Positions 10,701 through 18,848 of a stretch of 64,000 bases of DNA are shown piece after piece. The notes under the pieces are model-generated. The model saw nothing but the letters and a program-made list of their open reading frames with translations, was not told where the DNA came from and did no database searches. This stretch comes from CAVVSD01 sp963757125 (GTDB taxonomy: Bacteria; Actinomycetota; Thermoleophilia; Solirubrobacterales; Solirubrobacteraceae): NCBI GenBank assembly GCA_963757125.1, contig CAVWQP010000009.1, positions 930,001-994,000 on the forward strand, written 5' to 3'. Position numbers and translations under genes: made by a program. Position 1 is the stretch's first letter. The number at the start of each line of letters is the position of its first letter.

Positions 10701-11630
10701 CTAGGCGATGAGCTCCAGGCTCACGTCCCAGAGGCGCGAGGCGTTGCCGGGATCCAGCGCGTAGGGGGCGACCCCGCCCCGGCCGGGCGGGGCGTCCTCG
10801 CGGCGCTGCACGACCTCGGACTCGTTGCAGTCGGCGAAGTAACGCCCGCCGACGCCCTCGACCTCGGGCCGGGTCGCGAGGAACACCGACGTGGCGGCGC
10901 CCTGCTCGACGGTCTTGATCGGGATCGACGTCTGCGCCACGACCCTGTCGATGTACTCCCTGCCGCCGACGTGACGCTGCAGGTTCGTCTGGATGCCGCC
11001 CGGGTTCAGCGCGTTCGCGGTGATCCCGTCGGCCGCCCAGCGCTCCGTCGCCCCGACCGCGAACAGCACGTTCGCGGTCTTGGACTGCCCGTAGGCGCCG
11101 AACGGGTCGTAGTCGCGGAAGCGGTAGTGCAGGTCGTCGAAGATCACCGGCGAGCGCAGGTGGCCGCTCGAGCTGACCGCGACGATCCGTGCCCGGCCGT
11201 CGGCCGCCAGGGCGTCGTGCAGGCCCACCGCCAGGCGGAAGTGACCGAGGTGGTTCGTCGCGAACTGCTGCTCCCAGCCCTCCGGCGAGCGCTGCAGCTC
11301 CTGGATGGCCATCACGCCCGCGTTGTTCACGAGCAGGTGCAGCGGCTCCGTCCAGCGCGCGACGAACCCGTCGACGCTGGCCCGGTCGGCGAGGTCGAGC
11401 TGCTCGACGCGCGCGCGGGGGCCGATCTGCGTCGCGACGCGCTCGCCGGCCGCGACGTCGCGGACGGCCAGCGTCACGTTCGCGCCCGCGCCGGCGAGCA
11501 CGCGCGCGGTCTCCACGCCGATGCCCGACGCCGAACCGGTGACGATCGCGTGCGTGCCGGTGAGGTCGATGCCCTCGGCGACCTCGGCCGCCGTGGACTC
11601 GAAACCGAACGGGGTGGTGACGACGCTCAT
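10701..11630 (-). CDS. SDR family oxidoreductase (WWOX/retinol dehydrogenase-like)
   Basis: 309 residues from MSVVTTPFGFEST. The extended N-terminus, TGSASGIGVETARVLAGAGA cofactor loop, NNAGVM, VSSSGH for the catalytic Ser and YGQSKTANVLFA for Tyr/Lys place it with the longer light-dependent protochlorophyllide reductase/WWOX-like SDRs. It follows the other SDR of the pair with an ATGA overlap, so both lie in one operon divergent from the TetR gene. That arrangement predicts repression of this pair through the twin operators at 12481-12541. Confidence 0.92.
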   Translation of the reverse strand: MSVVTTPFGFESTAAEVAEGIDLTGTHAIVTGSASGIGVETARVLAGAGANVTLAVRDVAAGERVATQIGPRARVEQLDLADRASVDGFVARWTEPLHLLVNNAGVMAIQELQRSPEGWEQQFATNHLGHFRLAVGLHDALAADGRARIVAVSSSGHLRSPVIFDDLHYRFRDYDPFGAYGQSKTANVLFAVGATERWAADGITANALNPGGIQTNLQRHVGGREYIDRVVAQTSIPIKTVEQGAATSVFLATRPEVEGVGGRYFADCNESEVVQRREDAPPGRGGVAPYALDPGNASRLWDVSLELIA

Positions 11631-12451
11631 CCCTGCGCCCTCTGCGCCAGCGCGTCCCACTGCTCCCAGTTCGCGATACGGCTCTCGTACTCCGCACGCG
11701 TCATGCCGAGGCCCGCGCTGCCGAAGAAGACGCGCAGCGGCGGCTCGTCGGCGTCGACGAGCTCGAGGATCGCCGGACCCGTGGCGTCCGGATCGCCGGG
11801 CGCAGTCTGCCGCGCGGCGCGCGCCTTCATGGCCTGGTCCCACATCTCCTCGTAGGCCGGCAGGCGCTCGGCCTGGACCGAGGAGGGACCCGCCCAGTCG
11901 GTGCTGTAGCCGCCGGGCTCGACGATCGTCACCTTGATGCCGAAGCTCGCGACCTCGGCGGCCAGCGACTGGCTGAACGCCTCCAGGCCCCACTTGGAGG
12001 CGTGGTAGAGGCCGAGCCCGGGGAACGCGTTCACGCCGCCGATCGACGACACCTGGATGATGTGGCCGGAGCGCTGCTCGCGCATGTACGGCAGCGCCGC
12101 CTTCGTGATCCAGAGCGCGCCGAAGAGGTTCGTCTCGATCTGCGCGCGCGCCTGGTCGTCGGAGACCTCCTCGATCGTGCCGAAGAGGCCGTAGCCGGCG
12201 TTGTTGACGACGACGTCGAGCTGCCCGAAGTGATCGTGCGCCTCGGCGACGGCGGCGTAGTCGGCGTCGTGGTCGGTCACGTCGAGGGCGATCGGCAGGA
12301 CGGCGTCGCCGTGGCGGGCGACGAGATCGGCCAGCGTGCTGACGTCGCGAGCGGTCGCGGCGACCTTGTCGCCGCGCTCGAGCGCCGCCTCCGTCCAGAC
12401 GCGTCCGAAGCCCTTGGAGGTGCCGGTGATGAACCAGACCTTCGATGCCAT
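11627..12451 (-). CDS. SDR family oxidoreductase (DltE/KR-like)
   Basis: 274 residues, ATG at 12451 with GGGAGAG 7 nt upstream. It shows the atypical cofactor loop TGTSKGFGRVWTEAA, VNNAGYGLFGTIEE, VSSIGGVNAFPG and YHASKWGLEAFS, the signature of the SDR subgroup that includes many uncharacterised actinobacterial YusZ/KR-like enzymes. It is the first gene of a two-gene operon with the WWOX-like SDR. The divergent TetR regulator begins 94 bp away, and both operator copies lie in that gap. Confidence 0.92.
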   Translation of the reverse strand: MASKVWFITGTSKGFGRVWTEAALERGDKVAATARDVSTLADLVARHGDAVLPIALDVTDHDADYAAVAEAHDHFGQLDVVVNNAGYGLFGTIEEVSDDQARAQIETNLFGALWITKAALPYMREQRSGHIIQVSSIGGVNAFPGLGLYHASKWGLEAFSQSLAAEVASFGIKVTIVEPGGYSTDWAGPSSVQAERLPAYEEMWDQAMKARAARQTAPGDPDATGPAILELVDADEPPLRVFFGSAGLGMTRAEYESRIANWEQWDALAQRAQG

Positions 12452-12480
12452 GTGCTCTCCCTTGCGGGGTGTATTCTGTG

Positions 12481-12501
12481 AAGCGGAGCAAGCCTCCGCT
12501 T
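12481..12501. promoter_or_regulatory. TetR-type operator, copy 1
   Basis: A perfect inverted repeat AAGCGGAG-CAAGC-CTCCGCTT. It lies between the divergent SDR operon and the TetR gene and is the natural binding site for that regulator. The second copy lies 40 bp away centre to centre. Confidence 0.75.
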
Positions 12502-12520
12502 GAACCTGGAAGGTAGCAGC

Positions 12521-12541
12521 AAGTGGAGGAACCCTCCGCTT
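12521..12541. promoter_or_regulatory. TetR-type operator, copy 2
   Basis: AAGTGGAG-GAACC-CTCCGCTT repeats copy 1 with one mismatch in the left arm. It ends 4 bp before the TetR start codon, where bound regulator would block its own gene. Confidence 0.72.
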
Positions 12542-12545
12542 AGCC

Positions 12546-13121
12546 ATGACCGACACCACTGCCCGTCCCATGCGCGCCGACGCCCGGCGCAATCGCGAGG
12601 CCCTCCTGCAGGCCGCCGCAGAGCTGTTCGCCGAGGAGGGCACCGACGTGTCCCTCGAGGCCGTCGCCGCCCGTGCGGGCGTGGGCATCGGGACGCTGTA
12701 CCGCAACTTCCCCAACCGCGACTCGCTCGTCGAGGCGGCCTACCGCACGGAGGTCGCGCACCTCTGCGACGCCGCGTCCGAGCTGCTTGCGACCAGCCCG
12801 CCCGACGTCGCGCTCGCCGAGTGGATGGACCGCTTCGTGACCTACGCCGCCGCCAAGCGCGGGATGGCCGGCGCGCTGAAGGCGGTCAACGCCAAGACGG
12901 ACCTCTACTCACAGACGCGCGGGCAGATCACGGGCGCGATCGGCGGGCTGCTGGAGGCCGGGGTGGAGGCCGGGACCCTGCGCTCCGACGTCGAGCCGGA
13001 GGACGTCCTGCGCGCGATGGGCTGCATCTGGAACCTCGGCGACGGCGAGGGCTGGCGGACGCAGGCCGAGACGTTGATCCGCATCATCGTCGACGGCCTG
13101 CGCCACGGCGCCCGTCAGTAG
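12546..13121 (+). CDS. TetR/AcrR family transcriptional regulator
   Basis: 191 residues. The N-terminal helix-turn-helix runs over residues 10-57 (RRNREALLQAAAELFAEEG, then AVAARAGVGIGTLYRNFPNR). The remainder is the helical ligand-binding domain of the SbtR-like C-terminal type, with AAKRGMAGALKAVN in the middle. It is divergent from two SDR genes, and two copies of one palindrome sit between them. Autoregulation and repression of the SDR operon are therefore expected. The inducer is unknown. Its last 7 bases overlap the convergent SDR gene. Confidence 0.95.
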   Translation: MTDTTARPMRADARRNREALLQAAAELFAEEGTDVSLEAVAARAGVGIGTLYRNFPNRDSLVEAAYRTEVAHLCDAASELLATSPPDVALAEWMDRFVTYAAAKRGMAGALKAVNAKTDLYSQTRGQITGAIGGLLEAGVEAGTLRSDVEPEDVLRAMGCIWNLGDGEGWRTQAETLIRIIVDGLRHGARQ

Positions 13122-13895
13122 TAGACCGAGCCCTTCGACCCACCGCTCGCGAGAACCGGGTCGCCGTTGACGGCGACGGCCCGCGGGCTGGCCAGGAAGC
13201 AGATGACGGCCGCGACCTCGTCGGCGGTCATGATGCGGCCGATCGAGACGTCCTTGCCGAGCTCCGCGGCCGCGTCCTCGATCGAGATGCCCTTCGCCTC
13301 GGCGACCTTCATCACGACCGGCGGGCATGACCTCGGTGATGGTCAGCGCGGGATGGACGACGTTGACGTTGATGCCCTGCGGCCCGAGCTCGTCGGACAG
13401 GTTCTTCGTCAGCGCCGCCACGGCGACGTTGCGGATCGTGCCGGTGACCGAGCCGGTCCGGCGGGCCGCGACGCCCGCGACGTTCACGATCGAGCCCCAG
13501 CCCCCCGCCGCCATGTGCGGCGCGACGGCGCGGATGCAGCGCAGGTAGCCGCGGACCTTGACGTTGATCTCCAGCTCCAGCGCGTCGTCGGTGAGCTGGC
13601 CGGTGTTGGGGCGGGCTGCGCAGTTGACGAGGACGTCGACGCCGCCGAGGCGATCGACGACCTGCGCGACCATCGCGGTGACCGAGTCGTCGTCGCCGGT
13701 GTCCGCGGCGACGGGGACGATCGTGCGACCGCTGTCGGTGCTGAGGCGCTCGGCGGCCTTGTCGAGCGCGTCCTGGTCGCGGGCGACGATCGCGACGTCG
13801 GCGCCCTCGGCGGCGAGGGCGCGCGCGGTGGCGAGCCCGATCCCGCGGCTCGCGCCGGTGACGATCGCGCGGCGGCCGGTGAGTTGCAGATCCAT
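13115..13895 (-). pseudogene. SDR family oxidoreductase, interrupted by one extra base near 13319
   Basis: ATG at 13895 begins MDLQLTGRRAIVTGASRGIG and keeps the SDR pattern through VLVNCAARPNTG and the Ser strand GSIVNVAGVAA up to VVHPALTITEVMPA. Note the active-site Tyr region reads TGTIRNVAVAALTK, lacking the usual YxxxK Tyr. After the GCC codon at 13320-13322 the homologous sequence continues in another frame as VVMKVAEAKGISIEDAAAEL, then GRIMTADEVAAVICFLASPR to the stop at 13115. Deleting the base at 13319 yields about 259 residues. Missing Tyr plus the frame break could mean real decay, but the downstream part is well preserved. It lies 17 bp upstream of the next same-strand gene. Confidence 0.75.
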
Positions 13896-13912
13896 GCGCG
13901 CGAAGCTATCCG

Positions 13913-14653
13913 CTACCTGCCGCGGAAGACCGGCGGGCGCTTCTCGAAGAAGGCGCGGCGGCCCTCGACGAGGTCCTCCGACGCCCGGCACTCCGCGACG
14001 AGCCGCGCGACCTCGTCGCGGTCGCGGCCGCGGATCGCCGCCTTCGCCGCCCGGATCGTGAGCGGGGCGTTGCCGGCGATGGTCGCCGCCAGCGCGGCGA
14101 CGCGGTCCTCGAGCTCCGCGCGCGGGAGCAGCTGCTGCACCAGTCCCGCCGCCAGCGCCTCCTCGGCCGACAGCCGCCGGCCGGTGTAGAGGATGTCCGC
14201 CGCCACCGCGGGGCCGACGAGGCCCACGAGCAGCTGCACCCCGTCGAACGGGTAGCCGACGCCGAGCCGTGCGGCCGGGATCCCGAAGAGGCTGCCCTCG
14301 GCGGCGATCCGCAGGTCCGCCTCCAGCGCGGTGGCCAGCCCGCCGCCGAGGCAGAACCCGTGGACCATCGCGATCACGGGCTTGGTCATCGCCGCCAGCG
14401 CCGCGTACCAGGCCCCGATGATCTTCGGCGCCTCCGGGTCGTCCTGCTCGGAGATGTCCGCGCCCGACATGAACGCGTCGTCGCCGGCGCCGCGGAGGAC
14501 GACGACGTGCACGGCGGGGTCGCGCTCGATGCGCTCGAGCTCGGCGAGCAGCGAGCGGCACATCGCCATCGACAACGCGTTGCGCCGCGCGACGTGGTCG
14601 AACGTCAGCCAGGTCACGGCGCCGTCGTCGTGGACCTGCAGGTGCTCGGGCAT
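13913..14653 (-). CDS. Enoyl-CoA hydratase/isomerase family protein
   Basis: 246 residues from MPEHLQVHDDGAVTWL. Crotonase-fold marks: RRNALSMAMCRSLLAEL near residue 25, oxyanion-hole FMSGADISEQ near 62, and VIAMVHGFCLGGGLATALEADLRIA near 92-115. The residue usually occupied by a catalytic Glu lies in the IPAARLGVGYPFDG stretch, where no clear Glu pair is seen, so a non-hydratase crotonase activity is possible. The gene start overlaps the CoA-transferase stop by one base (TGATG). The pair probably activates and then modifies an acyl-CoA. Confidence 0.9.
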   Translation of the reverse strand: MPEHLQVHDDGAVTWLTFDHVARRNALSMAMCRSLLAELERIERDPAVHVVVLRGAGDDAFMSGADISEQDDPEAPKIIGAWYAALAAMTKPVIAMVHGFCLGGGLATALEADLRIAAEGSLFGIPAARLGVGYPFDGVQLLVGLVGPAVAADILYTGRRLSAEEALAAGLVQQLLPRAELEDRVAALAATIAGNAPLTIRAAKAAIRGRDRDEVARLVAECRASEDLVEGRRAFFEKRPPVFRGR

Positions 14654-15825
14654 CAGAAGGCCCCCTCGCCGCGAAGGCGCTCGATGTCGGTGGGGGACAG
14701 GCCGAGCTCGGCCAGGATCTCCTCGTTGTGCTCGCCCGCCGCGGGCGCCGCGGTGCGCAGCTTCCGCGGAAGCCCGGCCAGCGTCGCCGCGTTGCCGATG
14801 AGGCGCAGCTCGCCCATCTCGGGATGCTCGACCGGCTGGACCATCTCGAGGTGCTGGACCTGCGCGTCGGCGAAGACCTCGCCGACGTCGTTGACCGGCC
14901 CCGCCGGCACGCCCGCGGCCTCCAGGTCGGCGATCCACTCCGCCGTCGTGCGGGTCCGCAGCTTCGCGGCGACCAGCGCGTTCACGTCGTCGCGGTGGTC
15001 CATGCGCAGGTCGACGTTCGCGAACCGCGGATCCTCGAGCAGCTCGGGCAGGTCGAGCACGCGCGTGAGCTCGAGCCAGATGCGCCCGTCGATCGCCGCG
15101 ATGTTCACGTGCCCGTCCGCCGTCGCGAACGTGCCCATCGGGACGAGCGTGGGGTGGTGGTTGCCCACTCGGGGCGGCACCACGCCCTCGACCGTGTAGC
15201 GCGCAGCCTGGAAGTCGAGCAGGCCGATCGCCGCCTCCAGCAGCGACGTGCGCACCCAGGCGCCCTCGCCCGTGCGGTCGCGGTCGTGCAGCGCCACGAG
15301 GATGCCGACCGCGGCGTGCAGGCCCGCGGCGAGGTCGGTCACCGCATACCCCGCGCGGACGGGCTCGCCGTCGGGGGAGCCGGTGACGCTCATGAGGCCG
15401 CCCATGCCCTGGGCGATCTGGTCGACGCCGCCGCGCTGCGAGCCGGGCCCGTCCTGCCCGAAGGCCGAGATCGACGCGTAGACGACCCGGGGGTTCACCG
15501 CGCGGATCGCGTCGTAGTCGACGCCGAGGCGGTGCTTGACCGCGGGGCGCATGTTCTCGACCACCACGTCGGTGCGCTCCGCGAGGCGCAGGAACAGCTC
15601 GCGCCCGGCGTCGGACTTGAGGTCCAGCGTCAGCGAGCGCTTGTTGCGGTGGAGGTTCTGGAAGTCGGAGTTGCGCCGGTCGCCCATGTCGGTGGGGCGG
15701 CGGTCCGGCGGTTCGACGCGGATCACGTCCGCGCCCCAGTCGGACAGCTGTCGCACGCACTGCGGGCCTGCGCGGGCCGCGGTGAGGTCCAGGACCTTCA
15801 GGTCGTCGAGCGGGAGGCGGGACAC
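14653..15825 (-). CDS. CaiB/BaiF family (class III) CoA-transferase
   Basis: 390 residues from a GTG at 15825 (VSRLPLDDLKVLDLTAARAG). It has the family's WGADVIRVEPPD near residue 30, NKRSLTLDLKSDAGRELFLRL near 65 and the catalytic Asp region FGQDGPGSQRGGVDQIAQGM near 125-145. The GSPDGEPVRAGYAVTDLAAG loop and DVGEVFADAQVQHLEMV near the C-terminus are also typical. It moves CoA from one thioester to a free acid without ATP, forming a covalent aspartyl intermediate. It is coupled to the enoyl-CoA hydratase downstream, so it likely activates the substrate of that small operon. Confidence 0.93.
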   Translation of the reverse strand: MSRLPLDDLKVLDLTAARAGPQCVRQLSDWGADVIRVEPPDRRPTDMGDRRNSDFQNLHRNKRSLTLDLKSDAGRELFLRLAERTDVVVENMRPAVKHRLGVDYDAIRAVNPRVVYASISAFGQDGPGSQRGGVDQIAQGMGGLMSVTGSPDGEPVRAGYAVTDLAAGLHAAVGILVALHDRDRTGEGAWVRTSLLEAAIGLLDFQAARYTVEGVVPPRVGNHHPTLVPMGTFATADGHVNIAAIDGRIWLELTRVLDLPELLEDPRFANVDLRMDHRDDVNALVAAKLRTRTTAEWIADLEAAGVPAGPVNDVGEVFADAQVQHLEMVQPVEHPEMGELRLIGNAATLAGLPRKLRTAAPAAGEHNEEILAELGLSPTDIERLRGEGAF

Positions 15826-15862
15826 GGCGCAGGAATCTACGCCGCGTCCCGCTCCGCCGGAG

Positions 15863-17287
15863 TCAGGCCGCGCTCGCGACCATCGCCTCCCGCTCCTCCA
15901 CCGCCGGGGCCTCGGCCCGCCGGCGCCCCGGCACCAGCAGGGCCGCCAGGGCACCCGCGGCAAGGACGGCCGCGCCGATCGGCAGCGCGGCGCTGACGCC
16001 GTCGCTGAACGCCTGCGGGTCGGTGTAGCCGCCGTTGGCGACGAAGACCCCGGCGAGCACCGCGACGCCCATGACGCCGCCGACCTCGCGGATCGCGTTG
16101 GTCGCTCCCGACGCCTGGCCGGCCTCGGTCTGGCGGACGGACGACAGCACGGCGTTCGCGCTGGGGGCGAAGACGAGCGCCATCCCGAGCCCCGCCATCG
16201 CGAGCGGCACGATGAGCTCGCCGTAGGGGGTGTCGGGCGCGCTCGTCCGCCCGAGCCAGAAGATCGCGACGGACTGCAGCGCGAGGCCGGCGACCATGAG
16301 CGGGCGCGAGCCGATCCGGTCGCTCAGGATGCCGGCGAGCGGCGCGACGAGCATCGGCATCGCCGTCCACGGCAGCGTCCGTGCTCCGGCCTCCAGCGGG
16401 CCGAGACCCTGTGCGATCTGGAAGAACTGGCTGAGCAGGAAGACGGAGCCGAACGTCCCGAAGAACATCGCGAAGGACGCGGCGTTCGTGGCGGAGAAGC
16501 CACGCGAGCGGAAGAACCGCGGCGGGAGCATCGGCTGCGGCGTGTGGCGCTCCCACGCGAGGAACGCGCCGAGCAGGACGACGCCGGCGGTCAGGCTCGC
16601 GACCACGGTCGCGCTCGTCCAGCCGAGGGCGTTCGCACGGACGATCCCGAACGTCAGGCCGAGCAGTCCGGTGCCCGCCAGCGCGAGACCGGCGAGGTCG
16701 AGGCGCTCGTTCGGGCCGCGCGACTCGGTCAGCAGGCGGAACGCGAGCGGGAGCAGCGCGAGGCCGATGGGCACGTTGAGCCAGAAGATCCAGTGCCACG
16801 AGATGCCCTGGACGACGGCGCCGCCGACGAGTGGGCCCATCGCGACGCCGAGACCGGTGACGCCGGCCCAGACGCCGAGCGCGAGACCGCGCTTCTGCGC
16901 GGGGACCGCCTCGCTCAGCAGGGTGAGCGTGAGCGGCGTGACGATGGCGGCGCCGAAGCCCTGGACGGCGCGGGCGGCGATGAGCGCCTCGATGCTCGGC
17001 GCGAGCGCGGAGGCCGCGCTGGCGAGCGTGAAGATCCCGAGACCGATGATGAACATGCGCTTGCGGCCGAAGCGGTCGCCGAGCGCGGCGCCGGTCAGCA
17101 GGAACACGGCGAACGAGAGCGTGTAGGCGTTGACGGTCCACTCGAGGGTCTCGATGGAGCCGTTGAGATCGGCCCGGATCGAGGGGAGGGCGACGCCGAC
17201 GACGAGGTTGTCGAGGGCGGTCATGAAGAGGGCGATCGAGACGATCGCGAGGGTCCAACCGGGGCGGGTGCGCGAGGCGGAGGACAT
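15863..17287 (-). CDS. MFS transporter, DHA2 family (14 TMS) drug exporter
   Basis: 474 residues with about 14 hydrophobic segments. Motif A appears as GALGDRFGRKRMFIIG (residues 67-82), motif B/C-like stretches as RAVQGFGAAIVTPLTL and GVWAGVTGLGVAMGPLVGG, and WHWIFWLNVPIG is the DHA2 hallmark. It exports small hydrophobic molecules by proton antiport across the cytoplasmic membrane. AGGAG lies 12 nt before the ATG. Two palindromic operators (17311-17348) lie just upstream, so it is probably repressed by a TetR or MarR protein, yet no regulator gene is adjacent. Confidence 0.92.
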   Translation of the reverse strand: MSSASRTRPGWTLAIVSIALFMTALDNLVVGVALPSIRADLNGSIETLEWTVNAYTLSFAVFLLTGAALGDRFGRKRMFIIGLGIFTLASAASALAPSIEALIAARAVQGFGAAIVTPLTLTLLSEAVPAQKRGLALGVWAGVTGLGVAMGPLVGGAVVQGISWHWIFWLNVPIGLALLPLAFRLLTESRGPNERLDLAGLALAGTGLLGLTFGIVRANALGWTSATVVASLTAGVVLLGAFLAWERHTPQPMLPPRFFRSRGFSATNAASFAMFFGTFGSVFLLSQFFQIAQGLGPLEAGARTLPWTAMPMLVAPLAGILSDRIGSRPLMVAGLALQSVAIFWLGRTSAPDTPYGELIVPLAMAGLGMALVFAPSANAVLSSVRQTEAGQASGATNAIREVGGVMGVAVLAGVFVANGGYTDPQAFSDGVSAALPIGAAVLAAGALAALLVPGRRRAEAPAVEEREAMVASAA

Positions 17288-17310
17288 CCGGGGAGAGCTC
17301 CTTCGCTGTG

Positions 17311-17328
17311 AGTGAGTAGATGCTTACT
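17311..17328. promoter_or_regulatory. Operator-like inverted repeat, copy 1
   Basis: AGTGAGTAGATGCTTACT is an imperfect version of the palindrome in copy 2, 20 bp away (two helical turns). It lies 24 bp upstream of the MFS gene start on the minus strand, within its promoter region. Confidence 0.6.
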
Positions 17329-17330
17329 AA

Positions 17331-17348
17331 AGTGAGTATGTGCTCACT
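17331..17348. promoter_or_regulatory. Operator-like inverted repeat, copy 2
   Basis: AGTGAGTATGTGCTCACT has perfect 6-bp outer arms AGTGAG/CTCACT and pseudo-symmetric centre, the style of TetR or MarR family sites next to exporters. No regulator gene flanks it. Confidence 0.65.
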
Positions 17349-17373
17349 ATCGTCGCCTGTCAAGCCCACCGGC

Positions 17374-17379
17374 TACGGT
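17374..17379 (+). promoter_or_regulatory. -10-like element TACGGT, leaderless start at 17387
   Basis: TACGGT lies 7 nt before the ATG at 17387, which favours this start over the GTG at 17378. Confidence 0.45.
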
Positions 17380-17386
17380 GCGGCGC

Positions 17387-17704
17387 ATGGACGCCAGACG
17401 CGCCCTGCCCCTCGTCGCCGCGCTGACGTTCCTCGTCGCCTTCGGCGTCGCCGAGCTCACCGGCGTCCGCGCGCTGGGCGGGCTCGTGCTCGTCGCCGGC
17501 GGGCTCTGGTGCGCGCGCGTCGCGGCGCCGATCGCGGGCAAGGGCCCGACCGCGGTGCTGCTCGTCGTGGCGCTCGCGCTGTTCGTCGTCTCCCATCCGC
17601 TCGGCCACGCGATCGGCTCCTGGCCGGCGGTGGTCGTCGTGGCGGCCCTCGTGGCGCTGGCGGCGGCGACCGTCCTGCGCCCTGCGCGGATGACGCGCGC
17701 CTGA
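17387..17704 (+). CDS. Small membrane protein of unknown function
   Basis: 105 residues, MDARRALPLVAALTFLVAFG. Three to four hydrophobic segments fill almost the whole chain, with short loops and a basic C-terminal tail (RPARMTRA). No family is recognised; the GHAIGSW stretch between the last segments is the only polar cluster. Its stop overlaps the start of the LDH2-type dehydrogenase (TGATG), so the two are co-translated. A transport or membrane-chaperone link to that enzyme is speculation. Confidence 0.65.
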   Translation: MDARRALPLVAALTFLVAFGVAELTGVRALGGLVLVAGGLWCARVAAPIAGKGPTAVLLVVALALFVVSHPLGHAIGSWPAVVVVAALVALAAATVLRPARMTRA

Positions 17705-18741
17705 TGGACCCCGCGGTCGTCGGACCGTTCGCGACCCGCGTGCTGCGGGCGATCGGCATGCCGGACGACGACGCGGCGCTGACCGCCGACTGCCTCCTCG
17801 CCGCCGAGCTGCGCGGCATGCCCGGCCACGGGATCCTGCGGCTGCTCCAGTACGCCGACTCCGTCGCCGCGGGCGACGTGCGTGCCGCGCCCGACGTGCG
17901 CGTGCTGCGCCGCGACGGGGCGAGCGCGCTCGTCGACGCCGACGGGGGCTACGGCTACGCGCCCACGATGCTCGCGTGCGACCTCGCCGCCGAGCTGGCC
18001 GGGGAGCACGGCATGGCCGTCGTCGGGGTCCGCGACAGCCACCACTTCGGGATGGCGGGCCTGTACGCCGAGCGGCTCGCGCAGACGGGGCTGGTCGGGA
18101 TCGTCCTGACGAACGCCCAGCCGATCATGGCGCCCCCCGGGATCGCGTCGCCGCTCCTCGGCAACAACCCGCTCGCCATCGCGGCGCCGCGCGCCGCGCC
18201 GCATCCGCCGCTCGTGCTCGACATGGCGATGAGCCAGACCGCCCTGGGCCGCATCCGCCTGGCCGCCGCGGAGGGGCGCCCGATCCCCGAGGGCTGGGCG
18301 CTCGACGAGGAGGGTCAGCCGACGACGGACGCGGCGCGCGCGCTGGCCGCGGGGCTGCTCGCGCCGACGGGCGGCCACAAGGGTCTCGCGCTCGCGCTCA
18401 TGATCGACGTGCTCGCGGGGGTCATGAGCGGGTCGCCCGCCGGCGAGGGCGCCGACGCGCACGGTCACATCGAGGGCGGCGTGGGCCACCTCGTCATCGC
18501 GCTGCGGACGACCCTCTTCGTCGACGCCGAGGCCTACGCCGCGGGCATCGAGCTGCTCCTCGCGGGCCTACGCGCCCAGGGCAGCGACGAGGCCCCGATC
18601 GTCTTCCCCGGCGACCCGGAGCTGGACGCCCGCGAGCGCGCAGGGCGGGACGGGATACAGATCTCGTCCGAGCTGGCGGAACAGCTGGACGCGCTCGCGA
18701 TGCGCCTCGGAGTCTTGCCCCTGAGCGTCGCGCGAGGTTAG
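17704..18741 (+). CDS. Malate/L-lactate dehydrogenase (LDH2/MdhA) family oxidoreductase
   Basis: 345 residues from MDPAVVGPFATRVLRAIGM. The LDH2 fold is shown by ELRGMPGHGILRLLQYAD near residue 38 (family R-x-x-x-H-G), GDSHHFG-like RDSHHFGMAGLYAERLA near 110, TNAQPIMAPPGIASPLLGNNPLAIA near 138-162 and GHKGLALALMIDVLAGVMSG near 223. These enzymes use NAD(P)H on 2-oxo acids or imines such as malate, ureidoglycolate or delta-pyrroline carboxylate; the exact substrate cannot be read. At 345 residues the length is normal. Confidence 0.9.
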   Translation: MDPAVVGPFATRVLRAIGMPDDDAALTADCLLAAELRGMPGHGILRLLQYADSVAAGDVRAAPDVRVLRRDGASALVDADGGYGYAPTMLACDLAAELAGEHGMAVVGVRDSHHFGMAGLYAERLAQTGLVGIVLTNAQPIMAPPGIASPLLGNNPLAIAAPRAAPHPPLVLDMAMSQTALGRIRLAAAEGRPIPEGWALDEEGQPTTDAARALAAGLLAPTGGHKGLALALMIDVLAGVMSGSPAGEGADAHGHIEGGVGHLVIALRTTLFVDAEAYAAGIELLLAGLRAQGSDEAPIVFPGDPELDARERAGRDGIQISSELAEQLDALAMRLGVLPLSVARG

Positions 18742-18848
18742 GCTGGGCGTCGGAGGAGAGCTGGGCGGGAGCGCACCCGCTGCGGCTCGCAGGTGTGTTC
18801 GTCGCCCAGCAGCAATCGGGGACTCCGGCTGTTCGCCACCGTTCGGAG

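Noticed and set aside
15536..17311. 591-codon + strand frame opposite the MFS gene
   Set aside because: Highly charged antisense shadow; the minus strand encodes a normal 14-TM exporter.
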